In this document: one piece after another, positions 53,541-64,000 of the stretch | How the letters are laid out: every line of letters starts with the position of its first letter | Position numbering within the stretch: position 1 is the first letter of the stretch | DNA from: Taxillus chinensis | Lineage: Eukaryota > Streptophyta > Magnoliopsida > Santalales > Loranthaceae | NCBI GenBank assembly: GCA_023512835.1 | Contig: CM042084.1 | Location: 44,067,609-44,131,608, forward strand | Direction: 5' to 3' | DNA: 64,000 bases | Position numbers and translations under genes: made by a program | The notes under the pieces: model-generated | Told to the model about the DNA's origin: nothing | The model's database searches: none | Seen by the model: only the letters and a program-made list of their open reading frames with translations

Positions 53541-55090
53541 CTGAGGTGGCCGTGAGAGAGTGGAAGCTGATGGAGCAGTTGGCGATGTTGCGGCTGCAGC
53601 CTGTTGTTCGTGATGGTGGGACAGTCCTGAGTCCTTTGGTGGTTGTGCCTGAGTTGTACCAGCGCGTCCGGGAGGAACAGCTGGGTGACATCGAGTGTGA
53701 GGTTCTCCGTGCCCGTATTGAGGCTGGGGAGCTATCTGAGGACTGGACAGAGGGTCCTGAGCATGAATTGTCTTTTCAGGGGCGGTTGGTAGTGGCTTCT
53801 TCCCTCAGGGATGAGGTGATGAGGGAGTTTCACCAGTCTAGAGTTGTTGTGCATCCAGGGGGTACGAAGATGTACCATGCGCTTCGGGCACATTTTTGGT
53901 GGCCCGGGATGAAACGCGATGTGGCTGCCTTTGTTTCGCGGTGCCTCACGTGTCAGCAGGTGAAGGCTGAGCATCAGCGGCCGGCGGGCATGTTACAGCC
54001 CTTGCCCATAGCGGAGTGGAAGTGGGACCGCATAGCGATGGATTTTGTGACTGGTCTTCCACCCACCACAGGGCGGAAAGATATGATTTGGGTGATTGTG
54101 GATCGACTCACAAAGTCGGCCCATTTCCTGGCTGTTCGCGAGCAGGACTCCATTAGGACCTTGAGTCAGCTGTACATGAACGAGATTGTGAGACTGCATG
54201 GAGTACCATCATTGGTTATCTCTGGCCGGGATTCGAGGTTCACTTCCCATTTTTGGGCAGGTTTGCAGGAGGCTATGGGGACCAAGCTTCACTTGAGTAC
54301 AGCCTTTCACCCTGAGACTGACGGTCAGACAGAGAGGACGAATCAGACGTTGGAGGACATGTTACGGGCCTGTGTGTTAGATTTTGGGGCTTCGTGGGCA
54401 ACTCACCTTCCTTTGGTGGAGTTTGCCTACAATAACAGTTTTCAGGCGTCCATTGGGATGGCTCCTTTTGAGGCGTTGTATGGCAGACCCTGCCGATCAC
54501 CGTTGTGTTGGACTGAGGTCGGCGAAGCCGCTCTCTTGGGACCATAGATGGTTTAAGAGGCTACCGAGAAGGTTAAGTTGATTCGTCAGCATTTGTTATC
54601 AGCTCAGAGTCGGCAGAAATCTTATGCGGATCAGCGGCGACGACCTTTGGAGTTTTCTGTTGGTGATCATGTGTTTCTTCGTGTTTCTCCACGTCATGGA
54701 CATCGACGGTTTGGGCGAGGTTCCAAGCTATCTCCGCGGTTTATTGGTCCTTTTGAGATTCTGGATCGTGTGGGGCCTGTGGCCTACCGGTTAGCGTTAC
54801 CACCGCAGTTGAGTCGAGTGCACAACGTGTTTCACGTGTCCCAGTTGCGGAAGTATCACCCTGACCCTACTCATGTGATTGATTGGGGGACATTAGACAT
54901 TGAGGATGACATGTCCGTTGTTGAGGCCCCTATCCGTATCCTAGATCGGCGAGAGAAGCTTTTGCATGGTCGTGTTATTCCTTTGGTTCGCATGCTGTGG
55001 CAGCACCGTGGCATTGAGGAGGAGACATGGGAACGTGAGTCCGTGATGCGTGAGCAGCACCCAGACTTGTTCGAGGACGAACAATCTTAA
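53541..55090 (+). pseudogene. pol: Tekay B integrase with chromodomain-like tail
   Basis: The zinc region has HQSRVVVHPGGTKMYHALRA and CLTCQQVKAEHQRPAGML. The core has [34 protein letters not shown] and TAFHPETDGQTERTNQTLED. The second catalytic Asp (usually SDRD) is Gly here. Stops TAG (54545-54547) and TAA (54554-54556) interrupt it just before EKVKLIRQHLLSAQSRQKSY. The tail reads KLSPRFIGPFEILDRVGPVA, VHNVFHVSQLRKYHPDPTHV and then RVIPLVRMLWQHRGIEEETW, a chromodomain-like end typical of Tekay/Del. It ends EDEQS at 55090. Confidence 0.93.
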
Positions 55091-55404
55091 GCGTGGGAGG
55101 TGGCTGTTGGCCAAGGGATAGTGATGTGTTTTCTTGTATTAGTTGTGTATGATTTGGTGTATTTGTTTTGTCTTTTAGACAAGTGTTCATATTTGTGATG
55201 TGTTTTGAGATGTGTATTTGTGACATGCGGACATGTGTTATATGCATTATTGTGGTTATGGATTATGGTGGTACCTTGTTATTTACCGTTACGTGCTGTG
55301 CGCGGTGTATGACCCATTTGGGTGTTGTGGCTTGCCGGGTGGCAAATGGGTAGCTTGTGTTTGTTTTCCTCGTATGTCATTTCTTTTCGAGGACAAAAAG
55401 TCTT
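55091..55404 (+). other. Tekay B 3' untranslated stretch
   Basis: T-rich non-coding sequence ending in TTTCGAGGACAAAAAGTCTT before the polypurine tract. The same end is seen in element A at about 24350. Confidence 0.7.
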
Positions 55405-55417
55405 AAGGGGGAGAGGA
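55405..55417 (+). promoter_or_regulatory. Polypurine tract of Tekay B
   Basis: AAGGGGGAGAGGA abuts the 3' LTR start, identical to the tract of element A. Confidence 0.92.
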
Positions 55418-57267
55418 TGTAATGACCCGTGTGTAACCCGTGTGTAAGAAGTTAACCACAAACACCTTGGATGTTGGTGCACAAGTTTGAGGTAAGAGAT
55501 GAGCCCAAGAGGGGACTTTTGGGAGGTGCATGTGACAAGTGATAACGTACCTTTATGCCCTAGGAAGATGCTATGGGTATACAGGCGGTTTTAAGCTGTT
55601 TTGGCTGATCTTGGAGCTCACTTTTGACCTAGTAGATGGCCTCAAACAATTGGCATGCAAGAACAAAAGTTTCTTAGAATGAGGTCCTCTATCTACCACA
55701 GAAATTCCAGAGCATTTGGAGCTGCACGTGAATTCACCCATTTCACATGCAAGCATATTTTTGCTTCCTAGACCTCTACAAGATGCAAGGAGGCTTGGGG
55801 TGAAGTTTGAGTGCATTTGGAGCTGCACGTCAATTGGGGAATTGGCGTTCAAATTGGCGTGCAAGCATGTTTTTGCATGGTTATCTTGGTTTTGTCATTC
55901 TAATCATCTTTTCCCAAAGGACCATGTTGGAATTGTGAATATTTTGGTGTGTATCGATGTGGGAAGGTCATAGCTTGTTCCATCAAAACTACGTCATTTT
56001 GATGCTGGGATTCACTTAATCAAAACTACGTCGTTTTGATGTTGTGTTGTCTATATAAGGAGGAGAAGCCCCTCTGTTTTAGGTTTAGGGTTTGTTGCTC
56101 CACCAGCCGTCGCAGAGAGAGAGAGAGAGAGGGAAGGAGAGCTCCTGGTTGCTGCCGGGCGTCTTGCGTGGGTGATCGGTGTCTTGTGGGCGGATAGCGT
56201 TCGGCGTGGGAACAGTATTGCGGTGTTGTTGCCTTTTACTTGAGGTAGGGGTTCTGTTCTTCCTAAATCCTCCTCTGTCCTAGGGTTCTAGGGCAAACTA
56301 TGGATTATAACTGTTTATATACATATGTAATCCATATAGGTGTGATCTCCTATATGGATGTTGGCCTTCACTGGCATTTTGGTGTGATTCTGTTGTTACA
56401 TGCTATATGTTCGATGAAATGCCTGTGTGAACATAGCTGTGTGTATATGCCCATTACGTGTTTGGTAATATGTCTGTGTGGCTGGACTTGTGATTTGGTG
56501 TATGTATGCATGCTGGGTGTTTGTTCTATTGCCTGAATGGCTGGGTTTGTGCCCTTGTGAATGGGTGCACACCAAGTGTTTGGTTTTATGCTTGAGTGAC
56601 CGTGGTGTGTGTTGTGTGCATGACTGTGGTATCTGGCCTGAAGAGGCGGTTAAACTACTTTGCCTGAGAGGCGGTTAAACCAGTGGCCTGAAGAGGCGGT
56701 TAAACTACTTTGCCTGAGAGGCGGTTAAATCAGTGGCCTGAAGAGGCGGTTAAATTACTTTCTTGAGATGTGGTTTGTTAGCCAGTGTGGCTGGGGCTGG
56801 GGTTACGCCCACTTGTGTGGAATGTTTTATTTTCTTTTTCCTAATACTGTCACGTCACTACACCTGTGCACATGCATGTAGCCATTAGGAACATGGGAAG
56901 GGTCGTGGAGACTTGATCCCTACTGAGCTGTGGTTGCTCACCCCTCCTACTGTGTTTGCTTGTTTTCTAGGGACTTACAGGCGTTAGGTGGATACACCAA
57001 GGTGGAAGAACATATTTATTTTACTCTCTTCCATTTATGTTTCGTTTTTTTATGGGAATTGATGTAACCCCAGTGGGGATGGGATTGGAAAGGATTTTGC
57101 TGTAATAAACTGGTTTGGATTGCTTTTATGAACATTACTTTCTTGAATGTGTTGTGGATGTTTAAAATGTTAAATTCTTGGTTTGTATCCTAAGCCCTTT
57201 GCCCTCCGTGTGGGTAAAAGGGGAGTCACGTACCGGTTTCCTCGGGTTGGAAATCCCGGGCGTGACA
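55418..57267 (+). repeat. 3' LTR of Tekay B
   Basis: Palindromes 55982-56003 and 56019-56040, stem-loop 56330-56359 and minisatellite 56637-56762. It retains the 86 bp missing from the 5' LTR (around 56545-56635). Confidence 0.95.
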
Positions 57268-58638
57268 TTATCCCTCCTCAAAAATATGCGATGTAAGATA
57301 ATACTTTGTTTATCGCGATTTGAGAGTTCCAAGAGTCACAAGGAATAGAACCGACTATCATCCGAGGTAAAGATAATCCGTAGAAGAATATCCAGATGAA
57401 GAACAGACTTAGTCCGTAGAAACAGGTGTTGTAAGAGAAAAGTAGATTCCTTTGTTGTCTTGAAATCAAATAGAAAAGAAGTACCACAATACTTCAAATT
57501 CGAGACATCAGGCAAGATATATATCGGTGAAATGCAAAGTTAATATGAACCTGTAGCTTCATAAAGATAAATTAAAAGAACAGAAGACTTAATAGGTTGG
57601 GATTAGTACGGATATAAAACAGATACAGAAAAGTCAGCATAATCCGAACTAATGAAAAATGGCAAAACTTATGCATTAAAAATGAAGCGAGACACATATA
57701 TACAAGTTAAAGAGCATTTTTACTGAAATCAATGCATACGACAGATAAGAAACACATAAGTTCACATTGGTCAACATAACGAAACCTTCATGCTGAACGA
57801 CATAGCTAAGATTAATTAAATCTATATGATTTGGCCAACTTAAGATTCATGAGTGAGAATATATTAAAGAACACATGCCAGAAACAATCAATTGATTATT
57901 ATATTAAGATGCATAGTTGAAGAAATAGAAACATTCAATCATGCCACAATTCCGATTCAACAATTCATGCCCAGTCAGATCTAAAAGTGAGAGTTATAGG
58001 GTTGAGTATCTGAGACATATCAGGGGGTTATTACTAAAGTAATAGATAAAGCTTTTGCTCCCCCTTAGATCGTGCAATCCTCTTGAGAAAGACTCCCCCT
58101 CAAATAGACAGCCAGGAAGAGGTCACAAGACATATAAAGGGGGTATTACTTGGGTAATAAATAAAGCATTTTCTTCCCCTTAGACCATGCGATCCTCTTG
58201 ACGGACATTTCCTGCTTAATATTTAGATCTTGAGAAATTGCTGTCTATCCGTAAGGAAACTCCACTTTAAAAGCTGATTCGACTGCAACTATGATTTTAT
58301 CCACCAGGCATTTCGAGCTAACCCATTTCATTTCTTCAATCAGGCATGTTAATATTGCAATCAATATGAAAAAGCATTGGACATGTGGTGAGAGATGAAA
58401 ATTAGAATCATGAAATCCTAAGGAGGTTTTATTCATATATCTTTAATTATGTTAGTTTAAGCGACTTCCGTTTGGAGACGCAAGCATCGTCCCAAATGAA
58501 AGTATGAAAATTTTATCAGAAACATAACGCATGACACAGGTAAAGATGATCAGTAGGAAGAACAGTAAGTGTCTAACGCTCATCATGAAACATGATGCAT
58601 GTTCTGAAAGAGATACTATTGGATGAATAAATTAGAAA
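57268..58638 (-). other. Siv-2 pol-env spacer and right TSD of Tekay B
   Basis: TTATC at 57268-57272 is the right duplication. The remaining AT-rich sequence parallels the Siv-1 spacer at 16106-16962 and 26375-26940. No coding frame is supported. Confidence 0.7.
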
Positions 58639-60495
58639 CTATGCAGAAAGATCAAGCATACCTAATTTGAGGAGAAGTTCAGAGAATCTTGCATTAAGGA
58701 GGGGCTTGATGAGTATGTCTGTGAGTTTATCATCCGTAGAAACATGTTTAAGAGATATGTGTTTTTTGAGAACATGATCACGGATAAAATGATACCCGAC
58801 TTCAATATGCTTTGTCTTTGGGTGCATGATAGAATTGTTGCTGATAGCAGTTGCATTGGTATTGTCATAGTAGAGTGGAACAGATGTCATGTTGAAACCG
58901 TAGTCAGTAAGTTGACTTCGCATCCAGAGTAGCTGAGTGCAACAACTCCCAGCAGCTATGTATTCCACCTCAGCAATAGAGGTTGATACAGAATGTTGCT
59001 TCTTACTGAACCAAGAGATTAGTTTGTTTCCAAGGAATTGACAAGTATCACTGGTGCTCTTCCTGTCGATGCGACACCCGGCAAAATCAGCATCGAAATA
59101 TCCAGATAAAGAAAAATTGGACTCCTTTGGATACCAAAGTCTCAAATTCACTATCCCTTTAAGATACTGCAATATCCGTTTGACATGAAGCATGTGTGAC
59201 TCTTTAGGATTCGCCTAATATCTTGCACATATACAGGTTGCGAACATGATATCCGGGCGACTTCCTGTCAGATATAGCAATGATCCTATCATACCTCTGT
59301 ATTCAGTCACATTTACTGATTCTCCGTTTAAATTAGGATCTAACTTGGCACTGACTGGCATGGGAGTCTTTATGGGAGTTGAATTTTGCATTCCGAACTT
59401 CTTGATTAAGTCCTGTGTGTACTTAGCTTGGTTGATGAAGATTCTGTCCTTTATTTATTTAACTTCTATTCCAAGGAAGTACGATAATTCTCCCACCATG
59501 CTCCTTTCAAACTTGTCAGTCATCAACTTCGCAAACTCTTCACAAAGCTTCGGATTAGATGATCCAAAAATGATATCATCCACATAAATTTGTACGATCA
59601 GAGAATGACCCTTCTCTTTCTGTAGGAATAATGTGGTGTCTATCTTTTCTTTTCTGAAGTTGTGTTCGAGTAAGAATTCTGACAGTGTGTTGTACTAGGC
59701 TCTTGGAGCTTGCTTCAATCTGTACAAGGCTTTCCGTAGTTTGTACACTATGTGTTCAGTCTTGTGTTCAATGAAACCTAGAGGTTGTTTGACATAAACC
59801 TCCACTTGAAGATCTCCATTCAGAAAGGCGCTTTTGACGTCCATCTGATAAACTCTGAAGTTTTCATATGATGCATACGCCAGGAACATTCAGATCACCT
59901 CAAGTCTAGATACTGGAGCAAAGGTCTCGTCATAATCAATACCTTCTTCTTAATGATATCCTTTGACTACCAGTCAGGCTTTGTTCCAGATTACTATTCC
60001 ATCAGTATCAAGTTTGTTCTGGAACACCCGTTTAACTCCAATGACTTGTTGCGACCTTGGCCTTGGTACGAGTGTCCACACTTCGTTCCTCTTGAACTGA
60101 TTTAGCTCTTCTTGCATAGCATCTATCCAGTTTGAATCTTGAAGGGCTTCATCCACCACCTTTGGCTCTATTTGTGATTGAAAACAAGAATAGAGACACA
60201 AGTTGGAGGTGGCTGCCCTTGTTCTTACACCAATAGTAGGATCACCAATCACTTGATCTGATGAGTGGTTTCGAGTCCACCTATAGTTCTGCGCAAGTGG
60301 TGGTAAATATTCAACGATTTGAAGCTCTGCCAGATCAGGTGGATCATGTACATCAGCTGGTTGAGCTTCTTCCGGGCCAGTTATATCCGTATGATGAACA
60401 GTTCCAGAAGTACTTTGAGGTTCTTCGGCACTATGACTTACAGTATTAACTGGTCCGGATGGACTAGAATGTTCTCCGGTGTTTTGGATGTCCAT
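58639..60495 (-). pseudogene. pol: Siv-2 reverse transcriptase and RNase H
   Basis: The frame 60495-59974 has the linker before RT and then SNWIDAMQEELNQFKRNEVW and VKRVFQNKLDTDG. A broken piece (59889-59695) reads YQMDVKSAFLNGDLQ and YKLRKALYRLKQAPRA. The next part, with stops, includes QIYVDDIIFGSSNPKLCEEF, where the catalytic YVDD is intact unlike Siv-1. RNase H (59193-58639) has GYFDADFAGC, SKKQHSVSTSIAEVEYIA and TKHIEVGYHFIRDHV. It ends in LLKLGMLDLSA, a fuller C-terminus than Siv-1. Several stops (about 59700, 59455, 59215) disable it. Confidence 0.9.
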
Positions 60496-60599
60496 ATTAA
60501 TTGGTCCGGAGTTGAGTGGAAGTCCTAAGTCCGATTCTTCAGAAGCATCATCAGTAACATTTCTTCTTGCTCCACTGGTGCTCGGTGATTGATCAATAG

Positions 60600-61523
60600 T
60601 AGTGGCAGGAACATGTTTGAACTATGAATAGTCAATCGTGTCCGTATGATCCTGCACATTTGAATTTGAAGATCTTATACTAGACCAATCAAGGTTAGAT
60701 TCATCAAAGGCAACATGTATAGATTCTTCATCTTTTAAAAGTTTTCTATTGAAAACACGATAAGCCTTGTTGTGTAACGAGTATCCGACAAAGATCCCAT
60801 CATCGGATTTTGGCTCAAATTTACTCTGAGCCTCTGTGTTGTTGTTTAACACGTAGCAAGCACACCCAAAAGCTTTGAAATAAGAGATTGACAGCTTCCT
60901 GCCTCTCCACATCTCATAGGGGGTTTTCATGGTATACTTATTGATAAGATTTTTGTTTTGAACATAGCATGCAGTAGACATAGCTTCAGCCCATAGACTG
61001 AGAGGAAGCTTTGCCACTGCTAACATTGATCTACCAGCTTCGACTAAAGTGCAATTCTTACACTCAGCAACTCCATTTTTTGTGGAGTTCTGGGCACAGA
61101 GAAGTCGTGTTGAATGCCCTGTTCAGAACAATATGATCTCATATCTGAAAAGTCAAATTCCGTATCATGATCACTCCTAATGCATTTAATGCTCAGTCCT
61201 TGTGAATTGCTTATCCAGTTGAAAAGATCTACTAGATGTTCAAAGATTTGATCCTTTGATTTCAGGAACATCACCCATGTATACCTGGTGAAGTCATCGA
61301 TAACCACAAGGGTATATCTCGCACTAGCAAGAGAAGCAATAGAAATGAGACCACAGAGGTCCATATGAAGAAGTTGCAAAGGAGCAGTTATTGAATTAAC
61401 TAATTTGCTCTTAAAGCTATGCTTGGTCTGCTTGCCAAGTTGGCATTCTCGACAAAGTGAATCTCTGGAGTATTTATGTTTGGGCAGACCAGTGACCAAA
61501 TCAAGCGACACTAGTTTAGACAA
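60600..61523 (-). pseudogene. pol: Siv-2 integrase
   Basis: The frame 61523-61044 starts in the zinc region (SLCRECQLGKQTKHSF) and holds the core: LLHMDLCGLISIASLASARY, TLVVIDDFTRYTWVMFLKS and IKCIRSDHDTEFDF. A one-base shift in an A run near 61075 separates this from NGVAECKN, which carries the catalytic Glu. The C-terminal half (61026-60622) has LPLSLWAEAMSTACYVQNKN, TPYEMWRGRKLSISYFKAFG and GIFVGYSLHNKAYRVFNRK. It preserves the core that Siv-1 lost and is the better template for judging that deletion. Confidence 0.9.
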
Positions 61524-61649
61524 GGTTTTAAAATTTAAGTGAGCACAACGCTTGTGCTATAGTCAACTCTCTTCATTTGATGCTGTCGTGAGGAAGCATA
61601 CAGGGTTAGAAGAATTATTTCTTAAGACCATTGAATATATGTCCCCATC
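61524..61649 (-). pseudogene. pol: Siv-2 pre-integrase, part left of the insertion
   Basis: Minus-strand reading gives GDIYSMVLRNNSSNPVCFL and then the HHCC approach. It is interrupted at 61650 by the Tekay LTR; the rest resumes at 63874. CCATC flanks both sides of the insertion. Confidence 0.8.
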
Positions 61650-63366
61650 TGTCACGCCCCGAATTTCCAACCCGAGGAAACCGGTACGTGACTCCCCTTG
61701 TACCCACACGGAGGGCAAAGGGGTTAGGGTGCAAACCCTGAACATAACATTTTAAACATCCACAACACATTCAAGACAGTAAAGTTCAATAAAGCAATCC
61801 ACAATCCAAACCAGTCTTTATTACAACAAAATCCTCTTTTCAATCCATCCCCACTAGGGTTACATCAATTCTCATAAAAATAACATAAATGGTAGACAGT
61901 AAAGTAAATAAGGTCTTCCACCTTGGGGTCCCTCCTAACGCCTGTATGTTCCTGAAAGAAAACACAACATAGAGGGAGGGGTGAGCAACCACAGCTCAGT
62001 AGGGATCATGTCTCCCCAACCCATCCCATGCTCCTAGCGTCTACATGAGTGTGTACAGGTGCAGTGTAGTGACAATAAAATGTAAACAAGTTGTATTCCA
62101 CATTCAAATGGCACCCACATATCCACAGCCACTCAGGCTTAGCCACACGGGCTAACATATCCACAGCCTCTCAGGCTTAGCCACACGGGCTAACATATCC
62201 ACGGCCATTTAGGCTTAGCCACACAGACTAACATATCCACAGCCATGTAGGCTTAGCCATACAGGCTAACAGTTCCAGTCCCGGGCTTCCACAACCACCG
62301 GGTTCCACAAGCACAACATACAAGGTCACACAAGCATTAAACCAAATACGTAGCATACACATTTTCACAGGCATAATACCAAACACTTAGTTCGCACAGC
62401 CCATCAGGCATAAAATCAAACACTTGACATCCAGAGTCTCACAAGTATTTTACCAAACGCTTAACATGCATACATTCACAAACCCACAAACCCAGCCACA
62501 CAGGCATTTTATCGAACACTTAATATGCACACCATCCAACACCAGAATACATCAAAAACTGCCATTGAAGGCCAACATCCATATAGGAGATCACACCTAT
62601 ATGGATTACATATGTATATATAAACAGGTATAACTCTATAATCTGCCCTAGAACCCTAGGACAGAGGAGGATTTAGGAAGAACAGAACCCCTACCTTGTA
62701 TGTTCTCCTGCTCCCACTTCCACGCAAGACTCCGACCACCACGCAAGACGCTCCGGCAGCCACCGAAGCTCTCCTTCCCTCTCTCTCTCTCTCTCTCTCC
62801 TGCGACGGCTGGTGGAGCAACAAACCCTAACCCTAAAACAGAGGGGCTTCTCCTCCTTATATAGACAACACAACATCAAAACGACGTAGTTTTGATTAAG
62901 TGAATCCCAGCATCAAAACGACGTAGTTTTGATGGAACAAGCTATGACCTTCCCACATCCATACACACCAAAATAGTCACAATTTCAACATGGTCCTTTG
63001 GGAAAAGATGATTAGAATGTCAAAACCAAGGGAACCATGCAAAAATATGCTCATGCCAATTTGCACGTGAATTCCCCAATTCACGTGCAACTCCAAATGC
63101 ACTCCAAATGCGCTCAAACTTCACCCCTAGCCTCCTTGCATCATGTAGAAGACAACCACACTTGCACGTGAAATGGACCCATTTCACGTGCACCTAACAT
63201 ACACGTCCGTTTGGCCTGAAACTTCTGTGGTAGATAGAGGACATCATTCTAAGCATCTTTCCTTTTGTACATGAATTCATTGGAGTCCATTCACTAGGTC
63301 AAAATCTAGAAAAAAACTCTACTCAGAAGGCAAAACTGTGACTAACTCAAGGTACGGGTCCTTACA
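61650..63366 (-). repeat. Solo Tekay LTR, family A-like
   Basis: On the minus strand it starts TGTAAGGACCCGTACC at 63366 and ends GAAATTCGGGGCGTGACA at 61650. Palindromes 62875-62896 and 62912-62933, stem-loop 62577-62606 and a (TC)n tract near 62778-62799. The left flank CCATC (61645-61649) is repeated only after the TRIM at 63874-63878, so the two inserts are joined. Confidence 0.88.
62119..62270. repeat. Four tandem 38-bp units in the solo LTR
   Basis: Units starting ATATCCACAGCC lie at 62119, 62157, 62195 and 62233, each with AGGCTTAGCCACACGGGCTA. This minisatellite is unrelated to the 50-bp array in family B but lies in the same LTR zone. Confidence 0.93.
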
Positions 63367-63371
63367 TCTCT

Positions 63372-63873
63372 GAGATAGCCCAGCCCATACCCGTCACAAG
63401 AATTGTGTCCGCTTTGGCCAACCAGTCTTGGGCCTCGCCCTCATGGCCTGCTCCGCACGGTTTTGTCTTTGGGCCTCGCCCAAAACGCGTCCCTGTGAGG
63501 TGAGGTATCCATCCCCTCCTATAAGGCGGACTTTGTTCTCCTCACCAAGCAATGTGGGACTAACACCCACTCATGGTTCATTACAATCCACCCCCCTTAG
63601 GAGGCCCATTTCCCCGTGGGACCATGGCACACCGCTCCGGGTCTGGCTCTGATACCACCGAGATAGCCCATCCCATACCCGTCACAAGAATTTTGTCCGC
63701 TTTGGCCAACCAGTCTTGGGCCTCGCCCTCATGGCCTGCTCCGCACGGTTTTGTCTTTGGGCCTCGCCCAAAACGCGTCCCTATGAGGTGAGGTATCCAT
63801 CCCCTCCTATAAGGCGGACTTTGTTCTCCTCACCAAGCAATATGGGACTAACACCCACTCATGGGTCGTTACA
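63372..63873 (-). mobile_element. TRIM element (short LTR retrotransposon without genes)
   Basis: Two LTRs of 214 bp (63372-63585 and 63660-63873), starting TGTAA(C/T)GACC or TGTAATGAACC on the minus strand and ending GGGCTATCTC, flank a 74-bp interior. The interior holds a methionine-tRNA primer site TGGTATCAGAGCCA (63644-63657) and a polypurine tract CCTAAGGGGGGTGG (63588-63601). No coding capacity. This layout is diagnostic of a TRIM. Its own target duplication is unclear; TCTCT (63367-63371) separates it from the Tekay LTR. Confidence 0.88.
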
Positions 63874-64000
63874 CCATCTCTTGATCTGGATAACTTAATA
63901 TCTCCGGATAAGTTTTCGCTAACTGTGCAGGTGTTGACATAAAGGAAACAGTAAATCCTTTGTCACATAAATTACTAACACTCAGCAGATTATGTTTCAA
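63874..64000 (-). pseudogene. pol: Siv-2 protease/pre-integrase, part right of the insertion
   Basis: Resumes with CCATCTCTTGATC, matching Siv-1 at 29523 onward, and encodes part of the pre-integrase (ENLSGDIKLS region) on the minus strand. It continues beyond the window edge. Confidence 0.8.

Larger units (their letters stand above)
48128..57267 (+). mobile_element. Complete Tekay/Del-like Gypsy element B
   Basis: LTRs of about 1.77 and 1.85 kb, primer site, gag-pol, polypurine tract and 5-bp duplication TTATC; about 9.1 kb in total, inside Siv-2. The LTRs are almost identical except for an 86-bp deletion in the 5' copy near 49265. Coding sequence is much better kept than in element A, but it has two frameshifts, two stops and catalytic substitutions. 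Confidence 0.95.
47308..64000 (-). mobile_element. Sirevirus-like Copia element Siv-2, interrupted and truncated
   Basis: Minus-strand order right to left: protease and pre-integrase (from the window edge), integrase, RT, RNase H (to 58639), spacer, and the N-terminal part of the env-position gene (47827-47308). It is cut off by Athila. Tekay B is inserted in the spacer and a Tekay solo LTR plus TRIM in the protease region. It is homologous to Siv-1 throughout but is not a fresh duplicate, since the insertions differ in type and place. Confidence 0.85.

Noticed and set aside
1..64000. tRNA or rRNA genes and CRISPR arrays
   Set aside because: Only tRNA primer-site fragments of 12-17 bases are present. 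Tandem repeats lack the spacer pattern of CRISPR and the domains are all plant retrotransposon.

Overview
This window looks like gene-poor, repeat-dense nuclear DNA of a flowering plant. It is a stack of LTR retrotransposons inserted into one another. I see no host gene, rRNA, tRNA, CRISPR array or bacterial feature. The lineages are plant-specific: Sirevirus-like Ty1/Copia, Athila-like Ty3/Gypsy, Tekay/Del-like chromoviruses and a TRIM. No species can be named from the sequence alone.

Layout. Positions 1-1350 hold an eroded Athila/Tat-type gag remnant. 1400-4786 is a plus-strand Copia LTR, gag, protease and pre-integrase, cut off by a minus-strand Tekay-like fragment (4787-9300). That fragment is split by an unclassified AT-rich insertion (7770-9098). 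9300-11456 is repeat-derived DNA with little I can identify. 11457-32258 is a minus-strand Sirevirus (Siv-1) with 3' LTR, env-position gene, pol and gag. It is interrupted by a complete plus-strand Tekay element A (16963-26374, TSD TAGAC). 32259-47307 is a nearly complete minus-strand Athila element with two LTRs, a long gag-pol and an env-position gene. It carries a solo Tekay LTR (34993-36885, TSD TGATA). 47308-64000 is a second Sirevirus (Siv-2). It is interrupted by a complete Tekay element B (48128-57267, TSD TTATC) and by a Tekay solo LTR plus TRIM (61650-63873).

Main biological points. (1) The env-position genes of the Athila element (Gypsy) and of Siv-1 (Copia) appear to share one architecture. 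Each has an N-terminal domain resembling the family known as putative plant transposon protein, a linker, and a C-terminal Ulp1/C48-type cysteine-protease fold with His-Asp-Gln-Cys spacing. Athila keeps all four residues; in Siv-1 the Cys is Phe. Each gene has its own TATA box. (2) The promoter half (U3) of the Athila LTR is colinear with part of the Tekay B LTR, and the match starts exactly at the Athila LTR terminus. This suggests promoter capture between lineages. (3) All Tekay and Athila LTRs here carry a near-palindromic 20-22 bp motif with an ACGT core upstream of TATA. The Tekay LTRs also share a perfect 11-bp stem-loop downstream of it.

The elements would work as retrotransposons do: LTR promoter, tRNA-primed reverse transcription, integrase. 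None looks autonomous now, because stops, frameshifts and catalytic substitutions are present in each. All calls were made by eye, without database searches.
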